NCBI GenBank assembly: GCA_963669155.1
Contig: OZ022584.1
Span: 18,363,271-18,427,270, forward strand
Length of the DNA: 64,000 nt
From: Arbacia lixula
Taxonomy: Eukaryota > Echinodermata > Echinoidea > Arbacioida > Arbaciidae
Direction: 5' to 3'
Each line of letters starts with the position of its first letter. Positions within the stretch are counted from its first letter, which is position 1. Below, piece after piece: positions 1 through 11,270 of this stretch. The notes under the pieces are model-generated. The model saw nothing but the letters and a program-made list of their open reading frames with translations, had not been told where the DNA came from and ran no database searches. The translations under genes and the position numbers were made by a program.

Positions 1-1450
1 TAGCACTTGCAGACCCCTTTACCTGACTACTGACATTTCAATCATCACAATCACCACAAATTGTTCAATCAGATGAGTCTTGTACACATATCAATTTCTT
101 TTCCACGTTGTAATATGATAGGATTATAAGAGCAAATGGAAGATAATCATTATAAACTCAAAATTGGAATCACATTTTAACCAAATCTGAACCCAGGAAG
201 CAGATACAAAATAGAATGTTTTCCTGCATTAGTTGATTATACCTACACCACTATCAAGTTTCCAATCGTTTCTTCCTATTGTTCATGCAAAGTTTTGCTG
301 AATTTAAACATGTCATTTCAAAAGGGATACACCCTTTTTCCTAGTTATAGGTGGACAAGAGTTTATATTCTATATCCTTACAAGGTGTCTTAAATATTAT
401 CACAAACGCGTTGCATAAGTTACAAGCCTAGGTATCAGTTATATGTGATGACCAGCGTTAAACATGATGCATGGAGATGTATTTTGAGTTATTCCTGTTA
501 TGTAGAAACTTCCTTTGTATCTTTGATGCAGATTATATTTGGGCAAAGTGGATTTGTGTGTGCATGTTTTTACACTAGTCTTGCATTGACATGTTTCTTT
601 GTTTGTGCACCCCATAGTGAATTGGTAGTTGAAATCTTGTAATCAGCTTTTGTTTGGAGGACCAAACATAAACATTATCACATAAGCCAGTGGTATACCT
701 TAATTTGCTGCAATATTTTATACAAGTTCATATTAACAAGTGAGATGTTATGTTTCTTGCCTTTCAAAATGGTTTTTACGTACACTTTCAGGACTCCTTC
801 TGATTTCAGCTTGGTTGCTGACATTGTAATGGAATGTGGGTATTTGAGTAATGAGAGTGGAGAGAGAGAGACAAATGTATACAGATAAAGTGAGAGAGAG
901 AGACATACAAACAAACAGAAAAAAAGGAAAGAGAGGGAGAGAGAGAGAGAGGAAAAGGGGGGGGGGGGGGAGGAAGAGAAGAAAAGAAGAAGAAAGATAG
1001 AAAAAAGGGGGAAACTGCATAGAAAAGATATATATATTGCTATTAATATCTCTCTCTGCAAATATATGACAACATGTGGCAGTGTCCAACAGCCACCTGT
1101 TACATTTCCGCTCATTATTAAATTCACATCGTAATATCACCTACAAATCAACACCACGCTGTCAAACCACACCCCATACCTCCATAAAATCAATTTTTGG
1201 CATATATATTATGATAACCATATGCATACAAGTCTGAATCGTTTGGTATGTTTCTATTTCAAATGCATGGTCTATTTATTTGAATAAATGACTTAAATTA
1301 TTGTGGTGTGCATGTTCCACGTATAATGTCCCTGGATGTATGCATACGTCATATGTGCGCATTGTACAATCAGTGTTAGCAGTCTAGTTTCCCTATACCC
1401 ATCGCTGACATGCTTTTCATACTCATCCATTTCACGCGTGCCATTCCAAG
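1..1450. other. Upstream intron/non-coding DNA of the first gene
   Basis: No coding exon can be supported before position 1451. The stretch is AT-rich apart from a purine-rich low-complexity block at about 855-1010 (GA repeats followed by a G run). The only long open frames here, on the minus strand across that block, are Ser/Leu/Phe translations of the CT-rich complement and have no protein character. It is most likely an intron of the gene whose 3' exons follow. Confidence 0.5.
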
Positions 1451-4400
1451 ATGAGGATCATTTAAGTCCCGACTCCGCCATGGGCCATCGCACACGCGAC
1501 TCCTCCTTTGACGATGGTAAGACCACGCCCATTGACCCCCCCCCCCCCCCACCACACACACACACAAACACACTGTCCACAAGATAGACAAGTTCTATGT
1601 TAATTGTTGTAAACAGATTGATCAGTCGATCTTATTACTACCGAGAGGAAGGACAGAAAAAAACAAGATTATCTTTTTTCAAAACATTTAATTCTTTGAA
1701 TATCTCCAACGTCTCTGTTTAAATTAGGATTAGATTCCCATAGGTGTTCGTGAGAAGAAGGCATTAATACTAAAAGAACATATGAGAATGATGTTATCTC
1801 ATAAGGTGTCAGTCGCCCATGATCAGATGCTAGGTCTGCTGCTCTATAAGGAGTATATTGTACACTCATTGCAGTTTTGCAGGTGCATCTTCGTCGTAAT
1901 GTTATGAATTACAGCTTTTGAGGTAGCGGAAGAAAAAAAGATAGAAGGTGATGAAATGTGTGTAAAATCTACTAGTGGTAGGGATCTTTCATTTTTCTCC
2001 CCTCTTTTTTTTTAAAATAGAAAATATTGTTATTATTAGTATCATAATTTATATGAAATATAATTTTATATCTATTTTTTTATTTTATTATCATTTTTTA
2101 TTTCTTTAATTGAATTTGATTTTTTTTTTGAGAGGGGGGGGGGGGGGGGAGGGATGGTATGTTATTGGCATGGTATTGACATCATATTTTTGTTTTCTTT
2201 GTTTTGCGCCTTAATAACCAAAGTCTTTGCAACCAGTGGAGGATTAAATCCCAGGATGTATCGTATGCCCTCCGACCCTTTCTCTCATCTGCCCCCTCCC
2301 CCACCCTCGCTCCTCTGTGCTGCCCTTCAGCAGCAGCAGCACAACTCTGGATACTACCCCCACCCACACCACCACCACCCCCACGACCCCCCTCCCCCTC
2401 CTCCACCTGCACCCCCAATCATCCCCATCTTCTCCCTCCCTAGTCATCTCCTCTCCCCTCCCCAGGCGTATGCGCCCCCTGGCCGGCGCTTGGTCAGGCA
2501 AAACCGGACCACTATGTCCTCTCCTACACTGCCTATCCGCATTATCCCGCCCCCTCCCGATTACCCCCCTGAGCCCCCAATGAGTCAGGGGTCTTCCCCT
2601 TCCTCGGCAGGCCGCTCCCCACCCTTCCCCCCTCCCCCTTCCTCCCTGCCCCCCTCGCCCCCGGTGTCGCCCGTCCCGCGACCGAGACCCATCCCACCCC
2701 CTCGAGTCAACATGCCAATGGACTGATTCTACTTCCCCGACCAGTTCTTGCTATCGAATCATTTACCCCCTTTTACAAAAACAAAATCAAAACATTAACA
2801 TAGAAACATTATTCTATGTCGTTTACATCGCAAATATTTGTACGTGTATTTATTAAGCAAATTGATCTCATACTGTGTATTGTACCTTCACTTGCCAATT
2901 AGAGAATGAGTAATCTCTCCACAAAATCCCCTTTTTCTGATGTACTTTCATTCCTCGTGATCGCTGCAACATCAACTCACATTTTGTACTTAATGCTGAT
3001 ACATTGTTGATTTGTTGAAAGATCACCTTCGTTCTCATTATTCTTCCTTGACGCTTCCTGCTTGCCACAATGCTTGCACCTCACACACATCCCTCTTTAT
3101 ACTCGCACTTTTTAAGCTCCCATATTGCTACAGCCTCATCAGGCTTCGAGTCACATAAATCTATCATTGCTATCACTACCATTAGATTGAAATGAGCATC
3201 ACCGTCATCACCGCATTTCCGCATCAATCAAGAAAGGCTAACGCATATTGTGTACGGTATACATAATGGCTGTTACTAAATGCTGCATGCCCCTCCCTCT
3301 TGAGTCCTTCTTTCCCTCTTCCTCTCCCACAATCCTTCCTTCCCCCATCCCTTTCTTTTTCATCCACTTCCTCCTTCCGTTCATCTCTCCTCACCTTCCT
3401 TTCTCTTTCTTTCCACCACCGCATTTTTCTACTCATTGCTATATTCTTTTTTCCTAATTCTCCTCCTTCTTTGTCTCCTTCTCATAATTCTCTTCCACCT
3501 ACTGCTCCTCCTCTTCCTTCTTCTCCTCATTCCATTTTTCTTATCTCTCCTTTCCCACTTCTCATCATTGTCTCCTTCCTATCCGTCCTTCAACCCACAT
3601 CCCCCCTCCCCCCCCCCCCCCACTTCACCTCCTCCTACTCCTCCTCTTCTTCTTCGTCCTCCTCCTCCTCCTCGTCCTCCTCCTCCTTGTCCGCCTCTTC
3701 CACACCTGTCCCCCTCCCTCTGTTCCTCGATAATACAAATTATCATCACTAAAACCACCTCCACCGCTACCATGGCAACAGCGTCACCACAGTATAGCAG
3801 CATCATTGCTCCCGCATCATGCAGAGAAGATTAGAAACCACTTGCTCATACCACCAGCATGATCACTGCATCATGCGTGATGTCGTCATTTATTCATGAG
3901 CTATCCACTGACCATGAATCTGACAAAGGTATGTTCATAAATTATCAACACCTCAATGGTATCTTTTTTTTTTATTGAATTCTTGTGCTGCAGTTAAAGT
4001 AAAATATGTGTGAACAATTAAACAACATGTGATCAAATAATTGATCACTGAAGCATCATAATTATTGTAAAAGATGCGGTATTGAAATCACCATTATTAT
4101 CTTGATGATTGTTAGTATTTTGCTATTATCATGATTCGTATTATTTGAAAGGTTTTGGGGCAGAATCACTGATTGAGAATAATGGAATCGGCATACTAAA
4201 AGGCTTTCATTCCTTTCGTCAAACAAACTTGTCCCAAAGTTGTGCATGGGAGATCAAACTTAAAATTTCACCAGCACTCCCTGTCGTATTTTATTTTCAT
4301 TTAATGGGGCAACCCCAAACATGCAAGTGGTTGTGTGGATGTAAGTGAGCCACGTTTTCATTATTGCCCTGACAATACGTGAAGTGCAAGAAGCAAATCC

Positions 4401-4587
4401 CATTATGATGTATCACAATGAATTCGATTATTGATCATGCATCATCATATTTGATGTTACATAATTGTTATCATAATTATTCGCAGTAACGTGCGTTGAT
4501 AATATTTATATAACAGAGGAGTCCTTTCTGAACGACGTAATTATAATATTCTTATCGTTTCTCTTTCATTCCCTACATACCCACCCC

Positions 4588-4661
<74 letters not shown>

Positions 4662-4992
4662 GCACTTACACATTCTTCTTCCCTCGCCTCACTCTGTTCC
4701 CCTCTTTCTTTCCCTTTCACCCTACTCCATCACACCCGCCCCCTCCCTATCTACAGGAGGCTACCCCCAAGGGGCTCCTTCATCCCTCCCGCCGGTCGAG
4801 ATGCCCGGCATGGCCCCGCCCCCCGGCTACACGCCAACACCCCGCCCCTCCTCGGGTTACTACCAGGACGTGCCCCTGAGGGTGAATGTGACCTCCCCTC
4901 CCCCGGGCAGCAGCGGCGGCGGCGGCGGAGGGAACAGAAACTCCGTCAACATGTACCAGTACAATCCTGGCTACGGAAACAACTACTACTAG
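1451..4992 (+). CDS. 3' end of an unrecognised gene encoding a Pro/Gly/Tyr-rich C-terminal tail
   Basis: I do not recognise this gene; its 5' part lies outside the window. Exon 1451-1516 follows a pyrimidine-rich acceptor and ends at a GTAAG donor (phase 1). It encodes an acidic/Ser stretch with DEDHLSPDSAMGH. Splicing to 4757-4992 (acceptor CTACAG, phase 1) keeps the frame and gives SSFDDGGYPQGAP, then a low-complexity tail rich in Pro, Gly and Tyr with a poly-Gly run. The tail ends NMYQYNPGYGNNYY and a TAG at 4990-4992. Such a tail could be the cytoplasmic end of a membrane receptor or the disordered end of a scaffold or RNA-binding protein; the sequence does not decide. The exon 4757-4992 is GC-rich against AT-rich flanks, which supports coding. 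An alternative terminal exon may lie between the two (separate entry). Confidence 0.6.
2224..2726 (+). CDS. Candidate alternative last exon encoding a proline-rich tail
   Basis: An open frame of about 167 codons sits between the two exons of the first gene. An AG at 2222-2223 lets the phase-1 donor at 1517 join it in frame, giving FDDV then FATSGGLNPRMYRMPSDPF, and it ends at TGA 2724-2726. The product is strongly proline-rich with a Gln run, a His/Pro run, a PPPPDYPPEPP segment (PPxY-like) and several PPxPP motifs of the kind bound by SH3, WW or EVH1 domains. No convincing GT donor occurs before the stop, so it would act as an alternative 3' terminal exon. The block is far more GC-rich than its surroundings. 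It could still be a low-complexity C-rich tract that is open by chance; transcript data would decide. Confidence 0.4.
2727..4756. other. Intron/non-coding, CT-rich
   Basis: Contains a long polypyrimidine region (about 3290-3720) with TCC/TCT repeats and, at 4591-4658, a (CT)n(CA)n microsatellite just before the acceptor of exon 4757-4992. Open frames of up to 150 codons in the pyrimidine block are Ser/Pro/Leu low complexity in all frames and are not supported as genes. Confidence 0.6.
4591..4658. repeat. (CT)n(CA)n compound microsatellite
   Basis: A run of about 15 CT units is followed directly by about 19 CA units, about 100 bp upstream of the 4757 splice acceptor. Confidence 0.95.
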
Positions 4993-5111
4993 GCCAAGCC
5001 TAACACTGATGAAGACCACCACAGAAGACACGATTTTGCCACGATTATGCAGTCGTAAGGGATTACGAATGGAAACGTGATGTTGTGTTCTTGCACAAAC
5101 CCAATGACCAA

Positions 5112-5287
5112 CTGGGTGGTGTTTCACCAAGCTACGAACGACTTTACGAACGACTGGTGATCCCTTGTTGTGCTAAATCAGATTCTCAATGAACAAAGTG
5201 TGGTATCGCATTTAGCACAAGGAGGGATCACCAGTCGTTCGTAAAGTCGTTCGTAACTTACGAACAGCTTGGTGAAACACCCACTGG
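5112..5287. mobile_element. Foldback (MITE-like) inverted repeat
   Basis: Left arm 5112-5179 and right arm 5210-5287 are near-exact reverse complements around a loop of about 30 bp. The arms share GGTGTTTCACCAAGCT, GACTTTACGAACGACTGGTGA and TGTGCTAAAT, and the outer end is CTGGGTGGTGTTTCACC. It is non-coding and short enough to be a non-autonomous DNA transposon. It probably lies in the 3' UTR of the first gene, where it would form a long hairpin. Confidence 0.8.
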
Positions 5288-6712
5288 TTCTGTGATTCAA
5301 CCAGTTGCGGAGTCATATGACTGGTCGGATCGTGATGTCTGTGGTGGCCTTTACGTGTAGTGTCGCGATTGGCCCTTATCCACAAATAACCTCCTCGGTA
5401 CCTATAAAAGACGTACATTACGTGTGACCATGGTATTGAGAGGGTTAAGGATGTTGAATATTTGTGTTCAAACACTCCTCTTGTTCGTTTAATAACGATA
5501 TTATGCAAATTGTAAGAAGTATTAAACTGTAAAACTATGATACGAAATGATAGATTTTGACGTTTTCGGTCTCAAGAAAACTGCACGCGATAACACTTTT
5601 TTTATGACGGCACGGAGAAAACTTAGAATACACTGGTAGATTTACCCATGAAGAACATTAATACATGTATTTTAGTTCAGTTCAGGCTTTATTTTACCTC
5701 TTTCAAAACATAATATATATAATGTAACCGAAAATAATATATCTTGGAGCTCGTATTTTCAAAAAATAAGAAGCCAATGCAAGAAAAAAAAAAGATGCTT
5801 CATAATGTATATTGACATAAGAATGTCCAGGGAAAAAAGATTTCTTTCATTATTTTTTTCAAGATCTTTGAAATACGATACCTTCCAAGCGATGGAGAAG
5901 TGTATTTCATTAGCGCATTTTACCAAATTAAAGATTTTTAAAACTGTCAGTACTTAATTTATTATTGATTCACAATTAAAAATATTTATATACTTATTAC
6001 TTACAAAACAACAGCAACAGTGTAAAGAACGATAAATGTGTGTTATCAATGCATTCCATATACTGTGTTAACTATTAGATATTGTGTTCATGAGAATGAT
6101 AAGTTCTGTGAGATCAATTTTTGATTTTTGAGATTTCAAAAATTATAATGAATATGTACATATTTCATAAGCATGATGTGTCCGTCGGCAATGTGTAGGT
6201 TGTGTAGTTCACATAAGAAGTGGTTAATCCGTAGGGAAAATGCGATTGAAAGAATTGAAAAGATGTATTGTATGCAGGTGTATACTCTTGGGACTTGGGG
6301 TATATTGAAAGCAGCGCATGTATACTGTACTGTGCTCATGTTCCGCGTGGATATCCGAGCACAATGGTTTCAGATCTGCAGTAGATAGGCTTAATGAATG
6401 TACATGATAATTGCGACAAAGATTCACTTGGATTTTGCTGTTTACGTATAAGTATTTTTACATTCTGTACTTCAGATGTATTTTATTATGTTTGCATGTA
6501 ATCCCTTGCGATAAGATGTGTGTCGCTGGCTCCATTTAATTCTAATAACAAAGCAAAGAATTTGTTTTAGATGCATGACACATTTTCGTTACAAGGAATT
6601 GATATTGCATGTACTACTTTGTGGACATATTAGTTTGTTTGAGTTTTTATGCATACATATATTTTAGTAGAATACTTTCATTTTATGTGAGTTTGCTGTG
6701 CAAATATGACAA

Positions 6713-6718
6713 AATAAA
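6713..6718 (+). promoter_or_regulatory. Candidate polyadenylation signal AATAAA
   Basis: A canonical hexamer about 1.7 kb after the first gene's stop codon. A second, at 7979-7984, is equally possible; no transcript evidence is available. Confidence 0.3.
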
Positions 6719-7343
6719 TATTTCAAGGTCATTATTGTGCCAAAAATGTTTTGAATTATAAAATAGTATTACGATGAACTTCACAATAGGAAACGTTTAT
6801 TTTGTCATAATTTGTATTCCATGCTCACAACAGTAGGCACACATTTCCATGCCCTAATCGTGTAAGTTTGCCTGAGAACTTTCTTATCACGTACAATGTT
6901 TAAATAATATCTACCTGTTGAGAAGAAAGAAGTCAGTCAGCCTGGAAGTTAGTCTACTCGCATGACATAAATTATCAGGGGTGCGCTAGTATTCTGAAAA
7001 CGAACTCAGTTTGGACTAAAGTTTCGACTTATAGATCCCGTACAATCCATAACGCTGATTGGCCTGCGGGCACAGTGTTTGACTCAAGTTAGTTTCAGAT
7101 TACCATTCCTTGATAAATGCAAATCGGAAGTATTTTAATGGTGAATTTACTTAACAGTAATTTGTGTAATGGTTTAACTACAACTTATATAGAGAAAGGG
7201 AAACCCACGCGAAGATAGCTGGTCAGCTATACCCATGGCGATCCACGCCGTGGGTGGAGACTAAATGATGTAGATTTCAATCAAAAGATGTCTGCCGGCA
7301 GTCATTGATATAGAGTAGACCATCATGAGAATGTATACCAGGG

Positions 7344-7503
7344 CCCTGTTGCATAAAACTTACAATTAATGGTAACTCTGTCATCAGTGGTAACCACCAT
7401 GATAAAATATAACACCTCGCGATAGCCAATCAAACCGCAGGTTTCCATAGAAGTTACCTTTGATAGCAAAGTTACCATCAATGACAAGTTTTATGCAACA
7501 GGG
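7344..7503. mobile_element. Short TIR element (MITE)
   Basis: Begins CCCTGTTGCATAAAACTT and ends with its reverse complement AAGTTTTATGCAACAGGG. About 160 bp and non-coding. A related partial sequence (GGGCCCTCTAGCATAAAACG) occurs near 30914 in an MCMBP intron. Confidence 0.75.
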
Positions 7504-8089
7504 CACAGCACGGAGTTTCCTTCCACTGTATATTAAGTCCTAGTACATAGAATACAGTGTTAACTTTAAAGACTTAACCAGGGGTACAATATAGAACATG
7601 GACCATTTTGAAATAATATTTAGTTCCTTAGCCTGGTAAGATGTCGGGTGTAAATTAGTTGTACATGTATTTGTTTCATTAATATACAGTGTGATAAGCA
7701 AGATACGATGGATTATAATTAGAATGCATTGTAAGTTTAAAGACGGAACAGTATAAAGTTAAAGATCGGAAATTATGAAACTGATAGAGCGGGGACGTTA
7801 TGAATGGGCTGGTTATAAAACGTGCAATCTTGATTATACCACGGTTCCTTAGCCAGGTCGACCTATCATAATGCCGCAAGAACAAATGTTTGTTCATCAT
7901 AATCTACCATATCTATACTATGTTTACTCAGAGGAACGGATTGTCACCGATGCATTTGATTTATATTTAATTTATGTCAATAAAGATAATGTTACCTAAA
8001 GTTCCATATAACTTGTGTGACCGTGTCTTTAGTCGTATGTATATTAGCTGCTTTTCAAAGTAACAGTTAACGATGGTTAAGTTGATTTC

Positions 8090-8092
<3 letters not shown>

Positions 8093-8140
<48 letters not shown>
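8093..8140. repeat. (GA)n microsatellite
   Basis: A perfect run of 24 GA units. The overlapping short open frames are translations of it. Confidence 0.95.
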
Positions 8141-8141
<1 letters not shown>

Positions 8142-8967
8142 AGTATAGATCATGCACTGATTTGTTTAAAGGAAGATATGATAAGTTATCGAAGTTTTGG
8201 TGATATTGGCCTGCATTTACAACATTGTTTAATTTTGATGTGTGTACTACACTAATTGTACTCACTTTATGAGACGCCAAATGAAACAACGTGAAACAAT
8301 ATTGATTCGATAGGCCTCGGAAACACTATTAAGTTTTGTCCACATAATAATTACAGCAAATAATCAAACTCGTCCACCTCTGTGATTTTGTAATAAAAAT
8401 CAATGATTTTGTGACAGCATGAGATGATATGTTTTGCGCCTCATAAAGTTAGTCGAAGTTTAGTAGGCGTTGTGAGATAAACCACCGCTGTGAATACGAG
8501 ATATTGACTTTGACCACTCCCTATATCATAAATTGATACAGAAATATTAAGTACGTGAGCGTGAATGTATTTGTCTGTGTTGTGTTTGAGTATGTGTGAA
8601 GGGAGGGATCACCTTTTTATTAAACAATTGTCCAGGTAACAACAACAACAAAAAAAGAAACGTTCCTAGTAGGTTTTTGACGTCCAATGAAAACGTTTTA
8701 TGGACGTAAAAATGTGGTAGGTTTTAGACGTTTTAAAAACGTTTTTAAACGTTTAAAGAACCTGAACAAACTCTGAAAAACCTTTTGGAAACTCTAGACG
8801 TACAAAACCTGTTGAAAACGTTCTATGGTCATTGTGCACAAAACCTTTGAAAACACCAAACTAGGTGTTCACAAAATTCATAACACTTTCACTTTTGTAA
8901 AAGAATGAAGCAAACTCTAATCTAGGTGAAATTTGCACAACATCAAGCCAAAGGATGTAATTTATAA

Positions 8968-8999
<32 letters not shown>

Positions 9000-9429
9000 G
9001 GGGAAAGGAAGTTTTGTGTAATTTTGTTCGTATAATGTGGTACCATGTAAGCCATGGAGCCGGTAATTAGATTTTCAGCTGTTCCAAATGCCATGGTATT
9101 TGCGTAAGAAGAACTGGGACAAGTAACAAAGTTTCAACAGGATTGCTGAATGTTTCCATCTAAAGAGATTAACGCTCGAAAAGTAATCCAAAGTATGATT
9201 TTTTAAAATATATTTTTTTAGTATTTGATATTGAGCAATTGAGCTATTAGGGCCTATCATATAGCTCCATGACCAAAGTAACCGTCTAGTCTTATCCCTT
9301 GTAAAGGCATTATAATTATTGCGCCTAGCTATCTGCTCAATACTCCTTACATGCACCTTGTATGGTGGCGTGCACACTCCTCCGCCACACCCCCAACCAG
9401 CCCACCTCGGGGGCCCCGCTCAGGTCGTG

Positions 9430-9600
9430 ATTTCAAGTTCAAACCATCGACTGCTGAGTTGGCGATCAGACTCCGATCCGCTTTGCCTCTGTTGCGTGCA
9501 ATGAATGAGCTTTTGTATTTGTTGCGTGCACTCTGGTTGATGGAAGTGCTGAGAAGAAGGATAGGGCACTGCACTCCACCGCCTTAACCACGCTTTTGAA
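9430..9600 (-). mobile_element. Possible tRNA-derived SINE remnant
   Basis: Read on the minus strand, TGGTTAAGGCGG (9579-9590) fits the pol III A-box TRGYNNARNNGG exactly, and GGTTTGAAC (9438-9446) is a weak B-box. The spacing is too long for a tRNA, so it is at most a degraded SINE with an insertion. No clear tail or target duplication is seen. Confidence 0.25.
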
Positions 9601-9930
9601 GGCATGCGATAATATAAAATGCTGGTTGACGTAAAATGTTGGCTGACGCAATAACAGGCCACCACAAATAAAAAATATTTTCAACTTTTCACAAGACTTT
9701 CATGATAGGGTAGTAGTTGAAGTAGAAATAGCGATAGAAGCGGCAGCAGTAAGTAGTAGTGATAGTAGCGTTCTGTAGGCACCCGAGAAGTAGCAGTAGT
9801 TTGCCAGTTGTTGTTAATGTTGTAGAAGGAGACCAAAGAAGAAACGTTAAAAAAAACCCCAGATATATTTGAAAGCAAATTAATGAATAGGAAGAAAATA
9901 AAGAAAGGACAGAGGACGACAGGTCGAGGA

Positions 9931-10034
<104 letters not shown>

Positions 10035-10759
10035 GGGGTGGGGTTGTAGAGGGGAGGGAGATAACTGGAGGCGGTGGATGATGTTGTGACCAAGGACCCT
10101 ACATCTTATGACCATTGTGGTGCTATGAGCTGGATTTGCACTGAAGGCCATTCTGGGCCGCGCGCGCGCGGGGGACCGAGCTGCGATATGATACGTAGAA
10201 AATTTCACATACTGTGCTATGTGCCCTATCCCTAATCGCACACACATCTTGCGGTCATAACGTGTTCTTTTTACGTCGTTGTGCATGTGTCGCAGGTCGA
10301 TTTCGAAGTGATTTGCGCTCACAACTCGATCTGTCACATCCAGGTATTTACGTTAACTGTATTTTGAGTTGTTTATGTTTAGCATTTTGGAGATCTCTTG
10401 AGTTTCAATACAGTCAGAATTGCTCTGACGACACAATTGACGTCGTTGATAAGCTGTATATATATTTTTATCGCCCCATACGTAGAAAAATATGTTTGCT
10501 TTTGTCTTTTGACTGAGGTTTCGGCTGTGGTTGCGCAGTTGTGACTTGTGAATGACTTGTGGTACTAGCCTTGGGGCTTAAAAAGAGATGGGTGGTTTGA
10601 CTGCGGAGAGACACCACATAGGGCCATTTACACTGCCAGAAAATGCTGGATTTTTAAAATATTGTTTGAAAACAGAGAAAGTTGCGTGGCAACATGCAAC
10701 ACCTGCCTGTGCTGTGCTACTGCTCGTTCTTTTTAGGCACTTATTTTATGAATTTGAAC

Positions 10760-10854
10760 CCTAAACCTAACCTGACCCTAACCCTAGATAGACAACTTCT
10801 TTACCATTGAATTCGTCCAAACAAGTGATTTCTACGTCTGCATTAGTGCCTGTT
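10760..10854. repeat. Dispersed repeat fragment with telomere-like start
   Basis: Degenerate CCCTAA-type units (ACCCTAAACCTAACCTGACC) lead into about 75 bp that recurs, with few differences, at 33751-33822 inside a TIR transposon. Shared blocks include TAACCCTAGA, GACAACTTCTTT, CCATTGAAT and GTGATTTCTA. It is probably a fragment of the same transposon family. Confidence 0.6.
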
Positions 10855-11270
10855 TACTTTAGTTAGTTTTTTTACACATCACAATTTTTGGCCAGTCAGT
10901 GTAACATGGTCACATACAGGAAATTTGTATCCCTAGCAATTTTTCATGCTCCTACTACTAGTAGGCCTACTAGCTCTGCTGTGGATGGGTACGCTATAGA
11001 CTTAGTAATTAATGCTAATATATAATATAAAGTTCAATCAGCAATACGGTGAAGGATGCACGCCACAGCTAAGCTAGCAGCACACAAAAAAATTCTTAGA
11101 ATTAGGGTATTTTTTGGTAATTGGATAGGCGTAATAAATTACTTCCAAATGCAAATTCATATATTGCTGTAAAACATATCTTCCTCTCTCTCTCTTTCTT
11201 GTTGACATACACACACCTTCAGCTAATTTTGCATTCAGGAGCTAGAGTAGTCTAACTCTACCAGTTCAAG

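Larger units (their letters stand above)
4993..8000. other. Probable long 3' UTR / 3' flank of the first gene
   Basis: AT-rich non-coding DNA after the TAG at 4992. AATAAA occurs at 6713-6718 and 7979-7984, and either could end the transcript. Two foldback elements lie inside (5112-5287 and 7344-7503). No ORF with protein character is present. Confidence 0.45.

Noticed and set aside
678-1140. Two overlapping minus-strand open frames of 130-149 codons
   Set aside because: They cross a GA/G-run low-complexity block; translations are Ser/Leu/Phe runs without splice or family support.
3300-3834. Open frames of 130-150 codons on the plus strand
   Set aside because: Pyrimidine-rich low complexity that is open in more than one frame; no protein-like composition.
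10762-10790. Interstitial telomere marking a chromosome fusion
   Set aside because: Only a few degenerate units, and the adjoining sequence is a dispersed repeat that carries a similar motif elsewhere.
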